Positions 24,299-34,851 of a stretch of 64,000 nt of DNA are shown here, piece after piece. The stretch's first letter is position 1; the number at the start of each line of letters is the position of its first letter. Under the pieces are notes generated by a model. It ran no database searches, was not told where the DNA came from, and saw only the letters and a list, made by a program, of their open reading frames with translations. The stretch lies in contig NZ_LT670818.1 in the NCBI RefSeq assembly GCF_900129505.1, forward strand, positions 3,877,001-3,941,000. The letters are read 5' to 3'. Origin of the DNA: Bradyrhizobium erythrophlei (GTDB taxonomy: Bacteria; Pseudomonadota; Alphaproteobacteria; Rhizobiales; Xanthobacteraceae). The translations under genes were made by a program, and so were the position numbers.

Positions 24299-27200
24299 CT
24301 ACCTCTTCTTCCACCCACCCCGATGCCCCGGCGCACCGCCGGTGGAGCGCGGGGCGGGTCCGAATTCGGGGCCGGACTGGCGGGAGTCGGTGGGCTGGAA
24401 GATCTTGCTGCCGGGGCCGCTGTCGTCGAGCGAGGGTTTTCGCGGTGTCGCCCGGTTGGGGCGGAAGGGCAGGGATTCCGGGCCGTGCATTTCGTCGAGA
24501 TGGGGTTTGTGGACTTTCGAGGCTGCGCTGCTGGCACTGCCCGTGGATCGCCCCTCACCCCGACCCTCTCCCCGTGAAGAACGGGGCGAGGGGGAAGACG
24601 CGCCGCCACGCTTTTTCATCGCGCTTGCCGGCAGGTTGGCGGCTTCGCCGTACTTCTTCGCTCCCGCATAGGCGCCGGCTTTGCCTTGCACGGTGCGCTG
24701 TTTGGCGGTGGGATCGTCGACCACGGCAAGCTCGGTGGCGCGGAGGCGCTTGACTTCGTCGCGCAATCTGGCGGCTTCCTCGAAGTTCAAATCGGCGGCG
24801 GCTTCGCGCATCCTTGTTTCGAGATCGCCGAGCACGGCCTCGAAATTGTGCCCGATCGAGATGATGTCGTCGGTCATGTCGTTGCCGCCGATTTCCACCA
24901 GCACATGGTCGCGCTCGTAGACGCTGTTCATGATGTCGCCGATGGATTTCTTGATGCTTTCCGGCGTGATGCCGTTGAGCGTGTTGTATTCGACCTGCTT
25001 TTCGCGGCGGCGGTCGGTCTCGGCGATGGCGCGCTCCATCGAGCCGGTCATCTGGTCGGCGTAGAGGATCACCTTGCCGTCGACGTTGCGCGCGGCGCGG
25101 CCGATGGTCTGGATCAGCGACGTCTCGCTGCGCAAAAAACCTTCCTTGTCGGCGTCGAGGATCGCGACCAGCGCGCATTCGGGAATGTCGAGGCCCTCGC
25201 GCAACAGGTTGATGCCGACCAGCGCGTCGAACGCGCCGAGCCGCAAATCCCGGATGATCTCGATCCGCTCGATGGTGTCGATATCGCTGTGCATGTATCT
25301 GACACGGATACCCTGCTCGTGCAGATATTCGGTGAGGTCTTCGGCCATGCGTTTTGTCAAAACCGTGATCAGGCTGCGATAGCCCGCCTGCGCGGTGGCG
25401 CGAACCTCGCCGACGAGGTCGTCGACCTGGGTGCGCGCCGGGCGGATGTTGACCGGCGGATCGATCAGCCCGGTGGGGCGGATCACCTGCTCGACGAACA
25501 CGCCGCCGGACTCATTGAGCTCCCACGCCGAGGGCGTCGCCGACACCGCGACGGATTGCGGGCGCATCATGTCCCATTCCTCGAAGCGCAGCGGGCGGTT
25601 GTCCATGCAGGAGGGCAGCCTGAAACCGTATTCGGCCAAGGTCGCTTTGCGCCGGAAGTCGCCTTTGAACATGCCGCCGATCTGCGGCACGGTGACGTGG
25701 CTTTCGTCGGCGAACACCAGCGCGTTGTCGGGGACGTATTCGAACAAAGTCGGCGGCGGCTCGCCGGGGCGGCGCCCGGTGAGATAGCGCGAATAGTTCT
25801 CGATGCCGGCGCAGCTGCCGGTCGCTTCCATCATTTCGAGATCGAACGTGGTGCGCTGCTCCAGCCGCTGCGCTTCCAGGAGGCGCCCCTGGTTGTTGAG
25901 CTGGTCGAGCCGCATCTTCAGCTCGGACTTGATCGACTTGATCGCCTGCACCAGGGTCGGCCGCGGCGTCACATAGTGCGAGTTGGCGTAGATCTTGATG
26001 AATTCGAGCTCGTCCTGCTTGTGGCCGGTGAGCGGATCGAACTCCTCGATATTCTCCACGGTGTCGCCGAACAGGTTCACGCGCCAGGCGCGGTCTTCAT
26101 AGTGGGCCGGGAAGATGTCGATGACGTCGCCGCGAACCCGGAAGGTGCCGCGGGTAAAGTCGGCCTGGGTGCGCTTGTATTGCAGCGCGACGAGGTCGGC
26201 GATCAGCTGGCGCTGGTCGATGCGTTCGCCCTTCTTCAACGCGAAGGTCATCGCGGTATAGGTCTCGACCGAGCCGATACCATAGATGCACGACACGGAC
26301 GCGACGATGATGACGTCGTCGCGCTCCAGCAGCGCCCGCGTCGCCGAATGGCGCATGCGGTCGATCTGTTCGTTGATCGAGGAATCCTTCTCGATATAGG
26401 TGTCGGTCCGCGGCACGTACGCTTCGGGCTGGTAGTAATCGTAGTAACTGACGAAATACTCCACCGCGTTGTCGGGAAAAAAACTTTTGAACTCGCCATA
26501 GAGCTGCGCGGCCAGCGTCTTGTTCGGCGCCAGGATAATGGCGGGACGCTGCGTCGCCTCGATCACCTTGGCCATGGTGTAGGTCTTGCCCGAGCCGGTG
26601 ACGCCGAGCAAAACTTGCGTGCGGTCGTTGCGCGCGATGCCCTCGACCAATTCCTTGATCGCGGTGGGCTGGTCGCCCTTCGGCTCGTACTCGGACTTGA
26701 TCACGAAGCGGACGCCGCCTTCGGATTTTTCCGGACGCGGCGGCCGATGCGGGGTCCAGACCTTGACCTGGCCGTCGTCGCCCTTGAATTCGGGGCGGCC
26801 CTCGCGGATCAGCGCGTCCAGCGCGTCCGCGGTGGCGGCGACGCCAAGCGCCTCCATCTTGTTGCGCGGCGGCCTCGCCATCGCCGCGGCGTCTTCCTCC
26901 TCGGTGGTGAAGCCGAGTTGCTTTGCCAGTTCGGGATCGAGCGTCGGAATGGTGGCGGATGTGCCGTAATTGGCCGGCGCGAATTCGCGCTGCGGCGCCT
27001 CGCCGAGGCCGCTGTTCTCTTCTCCTCCCTTCTCTTCTCCCCTCCTCCCGCGAAGCGGCGGGGAGGGGTCGGGGGTGGGGGGTCGTGCGGCAGACTCTCG
27101 CTCTCGATCTGGCACCGGATCTGCCGAAGCACCCCCCACCCCCGACCCCTCCCCGCCACGCGCTTCGCGCGTGGGGGGAGGGGAGAAGGAAGAAGAATCG

Positions 27201-27511
27201 CGCGTCGTGACAGCATCCTTCTTCGCCACATCATCACCACTCCCGCGCGTCGAGGCGCGCGCGCGATGCGCGGCGGCCTCGCCGCCGGCGCGGCGATCCC
27301 AGGAATTATCCGGCGGCGGCTGCAGTCCGGTACCGGAGCCGAGGCCGCTCTCGCCGCGATTGATCGCGGGATTGAGCAGTTCCGCCAGCGCCGGCCCGAT
27401 CGGCTGCACGTCGGGGCGTGACGCCTTGGAAGACGCCCTGGAACCCGACTTCGGTTTCGGGGGAGACGCGGGTTTCTTCTGCGATTTAGGTTTATCTGGG
27501 GGAGTCGCCAT
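24299..27511 (-). CDS. uvrB: UvrABC excinuclease subunit B, with long N- and C-terminal extensions
   Basis: Nucleotide excision repair helicase-like subunit that loads on UvrA-marked damage and recruits UvrC. Visible: Walker [12 protein letters not shown], the damage-probing beta-hairpin around [18 protein letters not shown]-like DESH, the helicase C-terminal region with [13 protein letters not shown], and a UVR domain near [15 protein letters not shown]. At about 1070 residues it is far longer than the usual 670: some 265 extra residues precede [14 protein letters not shown] and about 100 follow the UVR domain. Both extensions include proline-arginine-glycine stretches encoded by palindromic repeats. 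ATG 27511 is used since upstream codons look non-coding. Confidence 0.95.
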   Translation of the reverse strand: MATPPDKPKSQKKPASPPKPKSGSRASSKASRPDVQPIGPALAELLNPAINRGESGLGSGTGLQPPPDNSWDRRAGGEAAAHRARASTRGSGDDVAKKDAVTTRDSSSFSPPPTREARGGEGSGVGGASADPVPDRERESAARPPTPDPSPPLRGRRGEEKGGEENSGLGEAPQREFAPANYGTSATIPTLDPELAKQLGFTTEEEDAAAMARPPRNKMEALGVAATADALDALIREGRPEFKGDDGQVKVWTPHRPPRPEKSEGGVRFVIKSEYEPKGDQPTAIKELVEGIARNDRTQVLLGVTGSGKTYTMAKVIEATQRPAIILAPNKTLAAQLYGEFKSFFPDNAVEYFVSYYDYYQPEAYVPRTDTYIEKDSSINEQIDRMRHSATRALLERDDVIIVASVSCIYGIGSVETYTAMTFALKKGERIDQRQLIADLVALQYKRTQADFTRGTFRVRGDVIDIFPAHYEDRAWRVNLFGDTVENIEEFDPLTGHKQDELEFIKIYANSHYVTPRPTLVQAIKSIKSELKMRLDQLNNQGRLLEAQRLEQRTTFDLEMMEATGSCAGIENYSRYLTGRRPGEPPPTLFEYVPDNALVFADESHVTVPQIGGMFKGDFRRKATLAEYGFRLPSCMDNRPLRFEEWDMMRPQSVAVSATPSAWELNESGGVFVEQVIRPTGLIDPPVNIRPARTQVDDLVGEVRATAQAGYRSLITVLTKRMAEDLTEYLHEQGIRVRYMHSDIDTIERIEIIRDLRLGAFDALVGINLLREGLDIPECALVAILDADKEGFLRSETSLIQTIGRAARNVDGKVILYADQMTGSMERAIAETDRRREKQVEYNTLNGITPESIKKSIGDIMNSVYERDHVLVEIGGNDMTDDIISIGHNFEAVLGDLETRMREAAADLNFEEAARLRDEVKRLRATELAVVDDPTAKQRTVQGKAGAYAGAKKYGEAANLPASAMKKRGGASSPSPRSSRGEGRGEGRSTGSASSAASKVHKPHLDEMHGPESLPFRPNRATPRKPSLDDSGPGSKIFQPTDSRQSGPEFGPAPRSTGGAPGHRGGWKKR
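27040..27190. repeat. Palindromic repeat inserted in frame in uvrB
   Basis: A perfect 24-bp inverted repeat (27060-27083 with 27131-27154) is flanked by further hairpins with cgcttcgcgcg loops. It encodes the low-complexity peptides around [12 protein letters not shown] and [13 protein letters not shown] in the UvrB N-terminal extension. A related but shorter block (about 24546-24600) lies in the C-terminal extension. The reading frame is kept in both places. Confidence 0.8.
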
Positions 27512-27703
27512 GGTCGGAATATGGGCCTCCCCGCTCGCCGATGGAAGACCGCACCCCTCCGAACTCGACCGCCGGCCTGGCCCGCCCGCAGGTCGGGTCA
27601 CCCCGACACCCGTAGTTGCAGCGGAAAAGATATGCATCTAGCATGGTTGCCGGCTGCCGTCCGTGCGACGGTTCGTTGTGTGGCGCCTGGCAGGGGGAAG
27701 CAC

Positions 27704-28186
27704 ATGCGGAAGTTCAATCTGCCGCTCGTGGCGGCAAACCTCAGCGTGGATACCGCGCTGAAGACGGCGATCGACGCCAAGCGCTCCGGCGTCGTGCTGA
27801 AAACCAAATCCGGCGGCCTGCGTCTGGTGCATTACGAAGACCTGGTCGGCGCCTCCAAGAAAAAGATCCCGCTCAGCAAGGTGGACTTCGTTCCGATTCT
27901 GGACATGGCCCGCACCAGGAAGGCCGGGCTCGTGTTCGATGCGGTCAAATCCGCCGGATTGAAAATCGGCTATAGCGGCGTAAGCGGCAGCGATATCGCG
28001 AACCTCCTGGTCCTGGGGGGAACGCTCGCCAAAGGCTATGTGAGCGCTTCCACCGGAACCCGGTGCACCCGCCCGGGCAAGCCTCCGGGCCGACCCGACC
28101 GCAAGTGGTACCATTATTATCCGCCGGAAGATCGCGACGCGGCGGCCCCCGACATCTGCACGATATGCAGTGCGAAACTTCTGTAG
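27704..28186 (+). CDS. Hypothetical protein, 160 residues, CBS-like first half
   Basis: ATG 27704 follows GGGGGA. The N-terminal part (VDTALKTAIDAKRSGVVLK and LRLVHYEDLVGASKK) resembles one CBS-type repeat; the C-terminus has a basic proline-rich linker and a Cys pair (CTICSAKLL) that may bind metal. It is the first gene of a same-strand series (27704-31255), ten bases ahead of the next. The family is not known to me. Confidence 0.6.
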   Translation: MRKFNLPLVAANLSVDTALKTAIDAKRSGVVLKTKSGGLRLVHYEDLVGASKKKIPLSKVDFVPILDMARTRKAGLVFDAVKSAGLKIGYSGVSGSDIANLLVLGGTLAKGYVSASTGTRCTRPGKPPGRPDRKWYHYYPPEDRDAAAPDICTICSAKLL

Positions 28187-28195
28187 GGGGATCGC

Positions 28196-29437
28196 GTGCT
28201 CTCCACCTTGCTCAGCCAGCTTCAGGGTTATTTCTCCAAATACTTCGTCGTCGGCAGTTTTTCGCCGATGCTCGCATTTACATTCATCAACGGTGCGGCG
28301 GCTTATTTCGTCGTCGAGCCCTGGCATGCGTGGGCCGACGACAACATCCTCAAACCCACCGTCACCGGTGGCGCATTTCTGACCGCAAGTATCGTGGTTG
28401 GAATCGTGCTTGCGGCCTATGTGCTCTCGTCGCTGAGCACTTTTCTTCGCCAGGTGCTGGAGGGACAATGGTGGGCACGTGTCGCGGGCTGGTTCGTTCC
28501 TGCCCAGAACAAGCGCCGCCTGCAACTCCTGGATTCGCTGGCCAGGTCATTCGAGGAGATGACCGACCTCAATCAGATGGATGAGACGAAGAAGAAGCTC
28601 GCCAGGGCGAGAGCCATCGGAATCGTGCCTCCCGGCACGGGGCTGTTTTCGGCGGGCGCCAATGACCCGATTGAAACCAGGCTCACGGCGCTGGAAGCGA
28701 GGCTCAGAAACCACGAGATCATTGCCGCCGCGGAACTGACTGAGGTGGCCGAGTCGCTGGAAACGCGCCTGCGCACCTACAACGCGGATCTGGGCGAAAC
28801 GCTGGATGAGGAACACCGGCGGCTTTCGAAGCTGATCAAATATGCTTCCGATTTTTTCGCTCCGGATGCCCGTGGACTGCATACGCGATTGCAGAACGAA
28901 TTCAATTCGAATTTCGGCGGCGCCCAGAACATGGCGCCGACCAAGATGGGCAATATCGCAAATACGATCCAGAGCTACGTGATGCGCCGTTATCGCTGCA
29001 ATCTGGAAGTCCTGTGGAGCAACCTGATGCAGATCGTGCAGAAGGACGAGAAGGCGCAGGCCACGCTGATGGAGGCGAAGACCCAGCTGGACTTTCTGGT
29101 CGCATGTTGCTGGCTGACGCTGCTAACGGCCGCCATCTGGTCGGTGGTCGCGTTCGCCATTGCGCCGAGCCGATGGGGCTTCCTGCTGGCCGCGCTCGGT
29201 GGCCCGCTTGCCGCCTATCTCTGGTACCGCGCCGCCGCCGAGCAGTACCGCAGCTTCGCCGACGTCGCGATGACCTCGTTCGATTCATTCCGTATCGACT
29301 TGCTGAGCGCGATGCATTTGCGAACGCCAGCCGACGTGGAAGATGAACGAACCATGTGGGAAGCCATCGACAAGCTGGCGACGTTCGGCGAGCAGCGTAA
29401 TTTCCGCTACGAAAAACCGGCCGCGCCGGCAAAATGA
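28196..29437 (+). CDS. Membrane protein with long coiled-coil domain, 413 residues
   Basis: GTG start ten bases after the preceding stop. Two hydrophobic helices lie near the N-terminus (around MLAFTFINGAAAYFVV and ASIVVGIVLAAYVLSSL). A helical domain of about 240 residues with coiled-coil tendency follows, then two more helices (VACCWLTLLTAAIWSVVAFA, GFLLAALGGPLAAYLWYRAA) and a C-terminal soluble tail. Looks like a scaffold or sensor in the inner membrane. No family recognised. Confidence 0.65.
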   Translation: MLSTLLSQLQGYFSKYFVVGSFSPMLAFTFINGAAAYFVVEPWHAWADDNILKPTVTGGAFLTASIVVGIVLAAYVLSSLSTFLRQVLEGQWWARVAGWFVPAQNKRRLQLLDSLARSFEEMTDLNQMDETKKKLARARAIGIVPPGTGLFSAGANDPIETRLTALEARLRNHEIIAAAELTEVAESLETRLRTYNADLGETLDEEHRRLSKLIKYASDFFAPDARGLHTRLQNEFNSNFGGAQNMAPTKMGNIANTIQSYVMRRYRCNLEVLWSNLMQIVQKDEKAQATLMEAKTQLDFLVACCWLTLLTAAIWSVVAFAIAPSRWGFLLAALGGPLAAYLWYRAAAEQYRSFADVAMTSFDSFRIDLLSAMHLRTPADVEDERTMWEAIDKLATFGEQRNFRYEKPAAPAK

Positions 29438-29489
29438 GCAGGAGCAGGGTGCGCAGGGCGAAGTGAGCAGGGCAGGCGAGTCTTGGTGA

Positions 29490-30902
29490 ATGCGCAAATT
29501 TTTCCGAGAGCAGACCACGCCGGGGAGGGTGCTGGTCGCTGTCTATGCGCTCTGCGTGGTGGTCCTCAGTTTCTTCGTGGCGGATCGCCCGACGTTCCCG
29601 TCTTTCAAGGCCGCGCGCGCACTGGGCGCCAATACGCGGCTCACCGAAGTCCATCTGATCGCGCCGGCGGCCAGATCGATCGGCGACAGGCTGCAAATCA
29701 AGCGCGCCCGCGATCGCCTCGGCGGAAAGTACCTGGCCCGCGATTTTTGCAGAGGCGAAGTGGTTGACGAGGATGCGTTGCTGGCGTGGCCAGACTTCAG
29801 GGATGCCCCAGTGACGCTCGTGCCGCTGGGCGCCGAACCCGATCTGCGTCTGCTCAATCAGGGCGCGATCGTGGAAGTCTCGGTTGGCAACGCGCGCAAG
29901 CAGCTTGAGGTGCTCGCCGTCGTGCAGTCGGACGGGAAGTGGGTTGCAATGTTCCCTCAAGCCGCCATCGGCGACACTTCCAAGGAGGAGCCGAAGCTCG
30001 TCCGCGTCATATCGTTGCCCGGGGCTCCGCCCGGCGCATCGACCGCGTGTCCCAAGCCGGCAGCGGTAGCAACGCCATCGCCGTCGCCGACGGGATCAAA
30101 GCCGTCGCCAGCGCCAGCGCCGACAACGGTACTAACGCCATCGCCGACGCCGACGGGATCGACGCCGTCGCCCCCGCCGCCCCCGGCACCGACGCCAACA
30201 CCAACGCCGACGGGATCAACGCCGTCGCCCACGCCGCCCCCGGCACCGACGCCAACACCAACACCAACGGGATCAACGCCGTCGCCTACGCCGACCCTGG
30301 TACCGACGCCAACACCAACGCCGACGGGATCAACGCCGTCACCCACGCCGCCCCCGGCACCGACGCCAACACCCACGCCGACGGGATCAACGCCGTCACC
30401 CACGCCGCCCCCGGCACCGACGCCAACACCAACGCCGACGGCATCAACGCCGTCGCCCACGCCGCCCCCGGCACCGACGCCAACACCAACGCCGACGGCA
30501 TCAACGCCGTCGCCCACGCCGCCCCCGGCACCGACGCCATCGCCGACGCCGACGGGATCAACACCGTCACCCACGCCGCCCCCGGCACCGACGCCAACAC
30601 CTACGCCGATGGAATCAACGCCATCGCCCACACCGACGGCGGGGCCAACCTCGCCTCGGGCGTTAGATGAGAAACCAGCGGGTTGCCCGGCTCCGGCTGT
30701 GCGGCCACCTCTGCCGGCAACCAAGGCATCTTGGTCCACTTCCAGAAGGCAACATCACACGCGCACCAGGCACAGGCGGGAGGATTCAAAATGGGACAGC
30801 CGACTTGGCGGAAAATCGCGACGGTGTCGGTGCCGGAAAACAAGACGGGTCTCTGGACGCCGGCGCTCGATTACGTCACGCAGGGAAAGCTTTACAAGAT
30901 AA
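29490..30902 (+). CDS. SAF-like membrane-anchored protein with Pro-Thr-Ser minisatellite
   Basis: The 470-residue frame begins with one helix ([20 protein letters not shown]), then a segment resembling a SAF domain ([15 protein letters not shown] to [14 protein letters not shown]) and a beta-rich part. From about residue 195 it has nine to ten 19-residue units of the type [17 protein letters not shown]. The helix implies an exported, tethered protein and the repeats an extended spacer. After the repeats the frame becomes arginine-rich and overlaps the next gene by 112 bases, so the true end is uncertain: a frameshift between about 30650 and 30790 is possible. Confidence 0.6.
   Translation: MRKFFREQTTPGRVLVAVYALCVVVLSFFVADRPTFPSFKAARALGANTRLTEVHLIAPAARSIGDRLQIKRARDRLGGKYLARDFCRGEVVDEDALLAWPDFRDAPVTLVPLGAEPDLRLLNQGAIVEVSVGNARKQLEVLAVVQSDGKWVAMFPQAAIGDTSKEEPKLVRVISLPGAPPGASTACPKPAAVATPSPSPTGSKPSPAPAPTTVLTPSPTPTGSTPSPPPPPAPTPTPTPTGSTPSPTPPPAPTPTPTPTGSTPSPTPTLVPTPTPTPTGSTPSPTPPPAPTPTPTPTGSTPSPTPPPAPTPTPTPTASTPSPTPPPAPTPTPTPTASTPSPTPPPAPTPSPTPTGSTPSPTPPPAPTPTPTPMESTPSPTPTAGPTSPRALDEKPAGCPAPAVRPPLPATKASWSTSRRQHHTRTRHRREDSKWDSRLGGKSRRCRCRKTRRVSGRRRSITSRRESFTR
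30073..30645. repeat. 57-bp minisatellite (VNTR), about ten units
   Basis: Tandem imperfect copies of a 57-base unit (19 codons) built on ccaacgccgacgggatcaac. Because the unit is a multiple of three and poor in stop codons, two forward frames and at least one reverse frame remain open through it. Copy number change would keep the protein in frame. Confidence 0.85.
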
Positions 30903-31255
30903 CGGTCGAAATGAAGCCTGATCCGGCTGACGAGACCAAACAGGTGCCGCAAACCTGGAAACCCGAATCGGGAAGGGTCTGCACGGCCGACGGCGACCCA
31001 ACGATCGCTCGCAAGGATCCGTTGATGATGGACTCCTGCGCAGCCGGAGCAATGATTGGGAAGGTTGGCGGCAGCTCCGCGGATACCAAAGCAGACAAGG
31101 ACAAGCTCGTGTTGTTTGTCGTCGGGCATCACTGCGTGTTTTGCGTCAGCGACGCAGCGAAATGCGGCAGCCTGTATTTGGCGGTAAACGACGTGCCGGG
31201 AAGCCAGGGAAGGGTCGAGGGTCAAATCGAGGTCACGATTTTCGAGGCGCTCTGA
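30791..31255 (+). CDS. Hypothetical protein, 154 residues
   Basis: ATG 30791 lies six bases after GGGAGGA, a strong site. The protein is beta-rich with segments [17 protein letters not shown] and [17 protein letters not shown]; three to four cysteines near the C-terminus may form disulphides or bind metal. No signal peptide at this start, but the frame stays open upstream to 30683 and could be part of the preceding exported protein. Function unknown. Confidence 0.55.
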   Translation: MGQPTWRKIATVSVPENKTGLWTPALDYVTQGKLYKITVEMKPDPADETKQVPQTWKPESGRVCTADGDPTIARKDPLMMDSCAAGAMIGKVGGSSADTKADKDKLVLFVVGHHCVFCVSDAAKCGSLYLAVNDVPGSQGRVEGQIEVTIFEAL

Positions 31256-31350
31256 GGGCAATTTGCGCGGGCTGCGGATGGACGCGGCCTTACCTTAACC
31301 GTCATATGCAAGCCAACGGGTCGGCGCAATGCGCTACCCGATGACAGGCT

Positions 31351-31421
31351 CCGCGAAGCAATCCATCTGGCAACGCCAAGGGAATGGATTGCTTCGTCGC
31401 GTTCGCTCCTCGCAATGACGG
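31351..31421. repeat. Dispersed palindromic repeat, family A copy 3
   Basis: Partial copy: gcgaagcaatcc at the left and ggattgcttcgtcgcg then cgcaatgacg at the right. It lies in the intergenic region before phosphoglucomutase. Confidence 0.7.
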
Positions 31422-31514
31422 TGGGAGACATCGCGGTCTCTTGTTCAGATCGATAAAACCTATCTACAATGTCAGGACGATGATCCTCGCCTGTGTGATT
31501 TTAAGGGAACCCCC

Positions 31515-33164
31515 GTGTCCGCCAAAGTAAATCCGCTCGCCGGCAAGCCCGCCGAGCCGTCAATGCTGACCAACGTGCCGCGGCTGGTGACCGCTTATTT
31601 CGCCAGCAAGCCCGATCCTGCGGTGCCGGCGCAGCGGGTGGCATTTGGAACCTCGGGGCATCGCGGCTCCGCCTTCAACCATGCCTTCAACGAAAACCAT
31701 ATCCTCTCCGTCAGCCAGGCGGTGTGCGATCACCGCAAGGCGAGCGGCATCACCGGGCCGCTGTTCGTCGGCATCGATACCCACGCATTGGCGGAGCCGG
31801 CGCTGGCGAGCGCGCTCGAAGTGTTCGCGGCCAACGGCGTCGAGGTGATGATCGACGCGCATGATGGCTACACGCCGACGCCGGTGATCTCGCACGCCAT
31901 CCTGACCACCAACAAGGGCCGCGCCGATGGCCTTGCCGACGGTGTCGTGATCACGCCGTCGCACAACCCGCCCGAAGACGGCGGTTTCAAATATAACCCG
32001 CCCCATGGCGGGCCGGCGGATACCGACGTTACCGGCGGTATCGAGCGCGCCGCCAACCGTTATCTCGAAGACGATTTGAAGGGCGTCAAGCGCATCCCCT
32101 ATGACCGAGCGCGCACATCCGCCTGCGTGCATCGCTATGACTATATCGGGCCCTATGTCGCCGACCTTGCCAATGTCGTCGACATGGAGGCGATCCGCAG
32201 CTCGGGCGTGAAGATCGGGATCGATCCGCTCGGGGGGGCTGCGGTGCGCTACTGGCAGCCGATCATCGAGCGCTACCGCATCGACGCGACCGTCGTCAGC
32301 GACGCGGTCGATCCGACCTTCCGCTTCATGACGGTGGACTGGGATGGCAAGATCCGGATGGATTGCTCGTCGCCTTATGCGATGGCGCGGCTGATCGGGC
32401 TGCGCGACCAATTCGATGTCGCCTTCGCCAACGACACCGATGCCGACCGCCACGGCATCGTGACCCGCTCTAACGGCCTGATGAATCCCAATCATTACCT
32501 CGCCGCCGCGATCGCCTATCTGTTCGAACATCGCCCGCAATGGCGCCGGGATAGCGCGGTGGGCAAGACCATCGTCTCCAGCGCGATCATCGACCGCGTC
32601 GCCAGGAAACTCGGCCGCCGGCTGGTCGAAACCCCCGTCGGCTTCAAATGGTTCGTCGACGGGCTGATCGACGGCTCGTTCGGATTCGGCGGCGAGGAAA
32701 GCGCCGGCGCCTCGTTCCTGCGGCGGGACGGATCGGTGTGGACCACCGACAAGGACGGCCTCATTCTGGGTCTGCTGGCCGCCGAGATGACGGCACAGAC
32801 AAAGTCCGATCCGAGCCAGCTGTTCGACAAACTGACCGGCGAACTCGGCGTGCCCTACTACGAGCGGATCGACGCGCCCGCGACGCCGGCGCAGAAGAAT
32901 CTGCTGAAGGCGCTGTCGCCGGAAAAGCTCGCGATCAAGGAACTCGCCGGCGAGCCGGTGCGCTCCGCGCTCACGGCCGCGCCCGGCAACGGTCAGTCCT
33001 TCGGCGGCATCAAGGTCTCCACCGACAATGGATGGTTCGCCGCGCGGCCCTCGGGCACCGAGGACGTCTACAAGATCTATGCCGAGAGTTTTGTGAGCGC
33101 GGCGCACCTGCGGCAGATCCAGCAGGAAGCGCAGGCCGCGATCGCGCTGGCGTTCAAGGGCTAG
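31515..33164 (+). CDS. pgm: Phosphoglucomutase (alpha-D-glucose phosphate-specific)
   Basis: Interconverts glucose 1-phosphate and glucose 6-phosphate, linking glycogen, trehalose and exopolysaccharide precursors to glycolysis. At 549 residues it has the expected length. Visible: GTSGHRG near residue 45, the phosphoserine loop [12 protein letters not shown] with Ser149, the metal-binding [11 protein letters not shown], and the C-terminal phosphate-binding [15 protein letters not shown]. Starts with GTG at 31515. Confidence 0.94.
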   Translation: MSAKVNPLAGKPAEPSMLTNVPRLVTAYFASKPDPAVPAQRVAFGTSGHRGSAFNHAFNENHILSVSQAVCDHRKASGITGPLFVGIDTHALAEPALASALEVFAANGVEVMIDAHDGYTPTPVISHAILTTNKGRADGLADGVVITPSHNPPEDGGFKYNPPHGGPADTDVTGGIERAANRYLEDDLKGVKRIPYDRARTSACVHRYDYIGPYVADLANVVDMEAIRSSGVKIGIDPLGGAAVRYWQPIIERYRIDATVVSDAVDPTFRFMTVDWDGKIRMDCSSPYAMARLIGLRDQFDVAFANDTDADRHGIVTRSNGLMNPNHYLAAAIAYLFEHRPQWRRDSAVGKTIVSSAIIDRVARKLGRRLVETPVGFKWFVDGLIDGSFGFGGEESAGASFLRRDGSVWTTDKDGLILGLLAAEMTAQTKSDPSQLFDKLTGELGVPYYERIDAPATPAQKNLLKALSPEKLAIKELAGEPVRSALTAAPGNGQSFGGIKVSTDNGWFAARPSGTEDVYKIYAESFVSAAHLRQIQQEAQAAIALAFKG

Positions 33165-33166
33165 AT

Positions 33167-33418
33167 TTAGGCTGAAGGGGCCTGCGGCGGCGAGGCGGTG
33201 TCGACCGCATCCTGATGGATGTGGCCGCACTTCGTGCATCGCAGCGTCCAATGTTCGAGGCCCAATCGCCCGGGGATGATTTGCTGGACCACCAGGCGGG
33301 TGCTGCACAGCGGACAATCGGGCAGCGCCAAGGCTGCAGCATGCGGGATCGACTTGGCCTGGGAGGGCTTGGCGTGGGAAGGCTTGGCGTGGGAAGGCTT
33401 GGCCTTGGAGTTGGGCAT
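33167..33418 (-). CDS. Small zinc-ribbon protein with KPSHA repeats
   Basis: An 83-residue protein whose N-terminus repeats KPSHAKPSHAKPSQAK and whose C-terminal half has CPLCSTRL and CTKCGHIH, a typical four-cysteine zinc ribbon. It converges tail-to-tail with pgm, three bases apart. Function unknown. Confidence 0.65.
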   Translation of the reverse strand: MPNSKAKPSHAKPSHAKPSQAKSIPHAAALALPDCPLCSTRLVVQQIIPGRLGLEHWTLRCTKCGHIHQDAVDTASPPQAPSA

Positions 33419-33443
33419 GGCGGGGGCTCAGTTCTGGATCTGA

Positions 33444-33698
33444 CTAACAGGCGGCGGCCTGCAGTTCGGGTTGCGGCAATGGCCCGGCGTAGCGCTTGAG
33501 CTTGAGCTGGTCGATTTGCGCCTTCGCATCCGCGATGGCCGTGTCCGGATCGGACCAGGCGAAACCGATCTCGAGGATTGAAAACGAAACGCCGTCGATG
33601 TTGACGGGCTTCAGGTCCGCGCGCCGGATCCTGGCGTGCCACAAGCCTTGTCCCGCCTCGAAAGCCTCGATTTTAAAACCGTCATGAAAACAGTGCAT
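33444..33698 (-). CDS. Hypothetical protein, 84 residues
   Basis: Begins MHCFHDGFKIEAFEAGQGLW at ATG 33698 with GGAG upstream. It has alternating beta strands and a C-terminal helix (ADAKAQIDQLKLKRYAG), like a small conserved rhizobial protein. It follows the same orientation as the zinc-ribbon gene, 26 bases ahead of it. Confidence 0.65.
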   Translation of the reverse strand: MHCFHDGFKIEAFEAGQGLWHARIRRADLKPVNIDGVSFSILEIGFAWSDPDTAIADAKAQIDQLKLKRYAGPLPQPELQAAAC

Positions 33699-33843
33699 GT
33701 CCCGACTCCGCCTATTGGGGGTTGAGGAAACCATGAACCGCCCAAAACGGATGTGAACTCGTTCACATGCCCGCCATTTTCTTTAATTGCAGGACTTTTG
33801 TCTTTTAGCTGCAAAGGCTTGAGGCCGCGCGATGGGGGCCGGC

Positions 33844-34761
33844 TCAGCCGGCGTGGCGTGCCATTCTGCCGGCGGGCCTGCCGCGCGCAGCCGGTTCCGC
33901 GGCGGCGCGGATGATCCAGCGCCGGAACGCGGTGAAATCGCGCTGGTCGGTGCGGAAGCTGCGATAGACCAGGTACCAGCGCATGCCCTTCGGCACCGAC
34001 AGCGCGAACGGCGCCACCAGCCTTCCTGCGGCGAGGTCGTCGTCGATATAGGGCCGGATGCCCATGGCGATGCCGAGCCCGTCAACGGCAGCCTGCAGCG
34101 CCTGGCCGTAATATTGGAGCTCCGGTCCGCGCGCGCTCACCCGCGTGATGCCGGCGGCCTTCAGCCATGAGGGCCAGTCGTCGGGCGAATGCGCGACACG
34201 CAGCAGCGCCGGCCCCTTGAGGTCACCCGCGCGTTTCAATGGCGCCGCCAGCCGCGGCGCGCAGACCGGCAACAGATCGGCCGCGAACAGCGGTTCGGCG
34301 ACCAGGCCCGGCCATTCGCCGTCGCCGAGCTTGATGCCGCAGCTCCAGTCGTCGCCGAACGGCGCCGCAGCACCTCCGGTGGTGATGCGTACGTCGATGT
34401 CGGGTTCTGACTTGCGAAAATCCGCCAGCCGCGGGATCAGCCATTTCATCGCGAAAGTCGGACCGACGCCGAGCGTCAGCACCCGGACGCTTCCGGGCGC
34501 GGTGACCTGCGCGGTGAGACTCGCCAGCGCATCGAAGATCGGCGTCAGTCCGCTCTGATAGGCGCGGCCCGCCGCCGTCGTCACCAGCCGGTTGGCCTTG
34601 CGCTCGAACAAGGCGACGCCGAGCCGCTGCTCCAGCAGATGCACCATCCGGCTGACCGCCGCCGCCGACACGTTGAGCTCGGCACCGGCGCCGGCAAAAC
34701 TGCCGGTTCGCGCCGCCGCCTCGAACGCCTTGATGCCGTTGAGAAACAGCAGCCGTCGCAT
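33844..34761 (-). CDS. LysR-family transcriptional regulator (GcvA-like)
   Basis: A 305-residue regulator. The N-terminal winged helix is FLNGIKAFEAAARTGSFAGA with AAAVSRMVHLLEQRLGVALF, and the periplasmic-binding-like effector domain has PDIDVRITTG and VDGLGIAMGIRP. It is divergent from the TSUP permease gene at 34852, so it probably controls that gene; the effector is unknown. ATG 34761 is the normal LysR start. Confidence 0.88.
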   Translation of the reverse strand: MRRLLFLNGIKAFEAAARTGSFAGAGAELNVSAAAVSRMVHLLEQRLGVALFERKANRLVTTAAGRAYQSGLTPIFDALASLTAQVTAPGSVRVLTLGVGPTFAMKWLIPRLADFRKSEPDIDVRITTGGAAAPFGDDWSCGIKLGDGEWPGLVAEPLFAADLLPVCAPRLAAPLKRAGDLKGPALLRVAHSPDDWPSWLKAAGITRVSARGPELQYYGQALQAAVDGLGIAMGIRPYIDDDLAAGRLVAPFALSVPKGMRWYLVYRSFRTDQRDFTAFRRWIIRAAAEPAARGRPAGRMARHAG

Positions 34762-34851
34762 TCTTACCCTCAGGAAAACTGATGCCAGGCCAAGATAACT
34801 CAGTTTGTCCGGTCTGTCCAAGCGAGGCAGAAATAGCTTGCGGAGATTCGA

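Noticed and set aside
24686..27421. Very long open frame of about 911 codons antisense to uvrB
   Set aside because: It is a mirror of GC-rich codon use; the protein it would encode has no family pattern, and uvrB motifs on the other strand are clear. Similar antisense frames opposite EF-G (49145-51445) and pgm (31560-33317) were rejected for the same reason.
30073..30645. CRISPR array
   Set aside because: The repeats are contiguous 57-base coding units with no unique spacers and encode a regular Pro-Thr-Ser peptide.
33219..33499. Plus-strand frames over the zinc-ribbon gene
   Set aside because: They are repeats of Gly-Leu-Ala-Trp-Glu produced by reading the KPSHA repeat region backwards.
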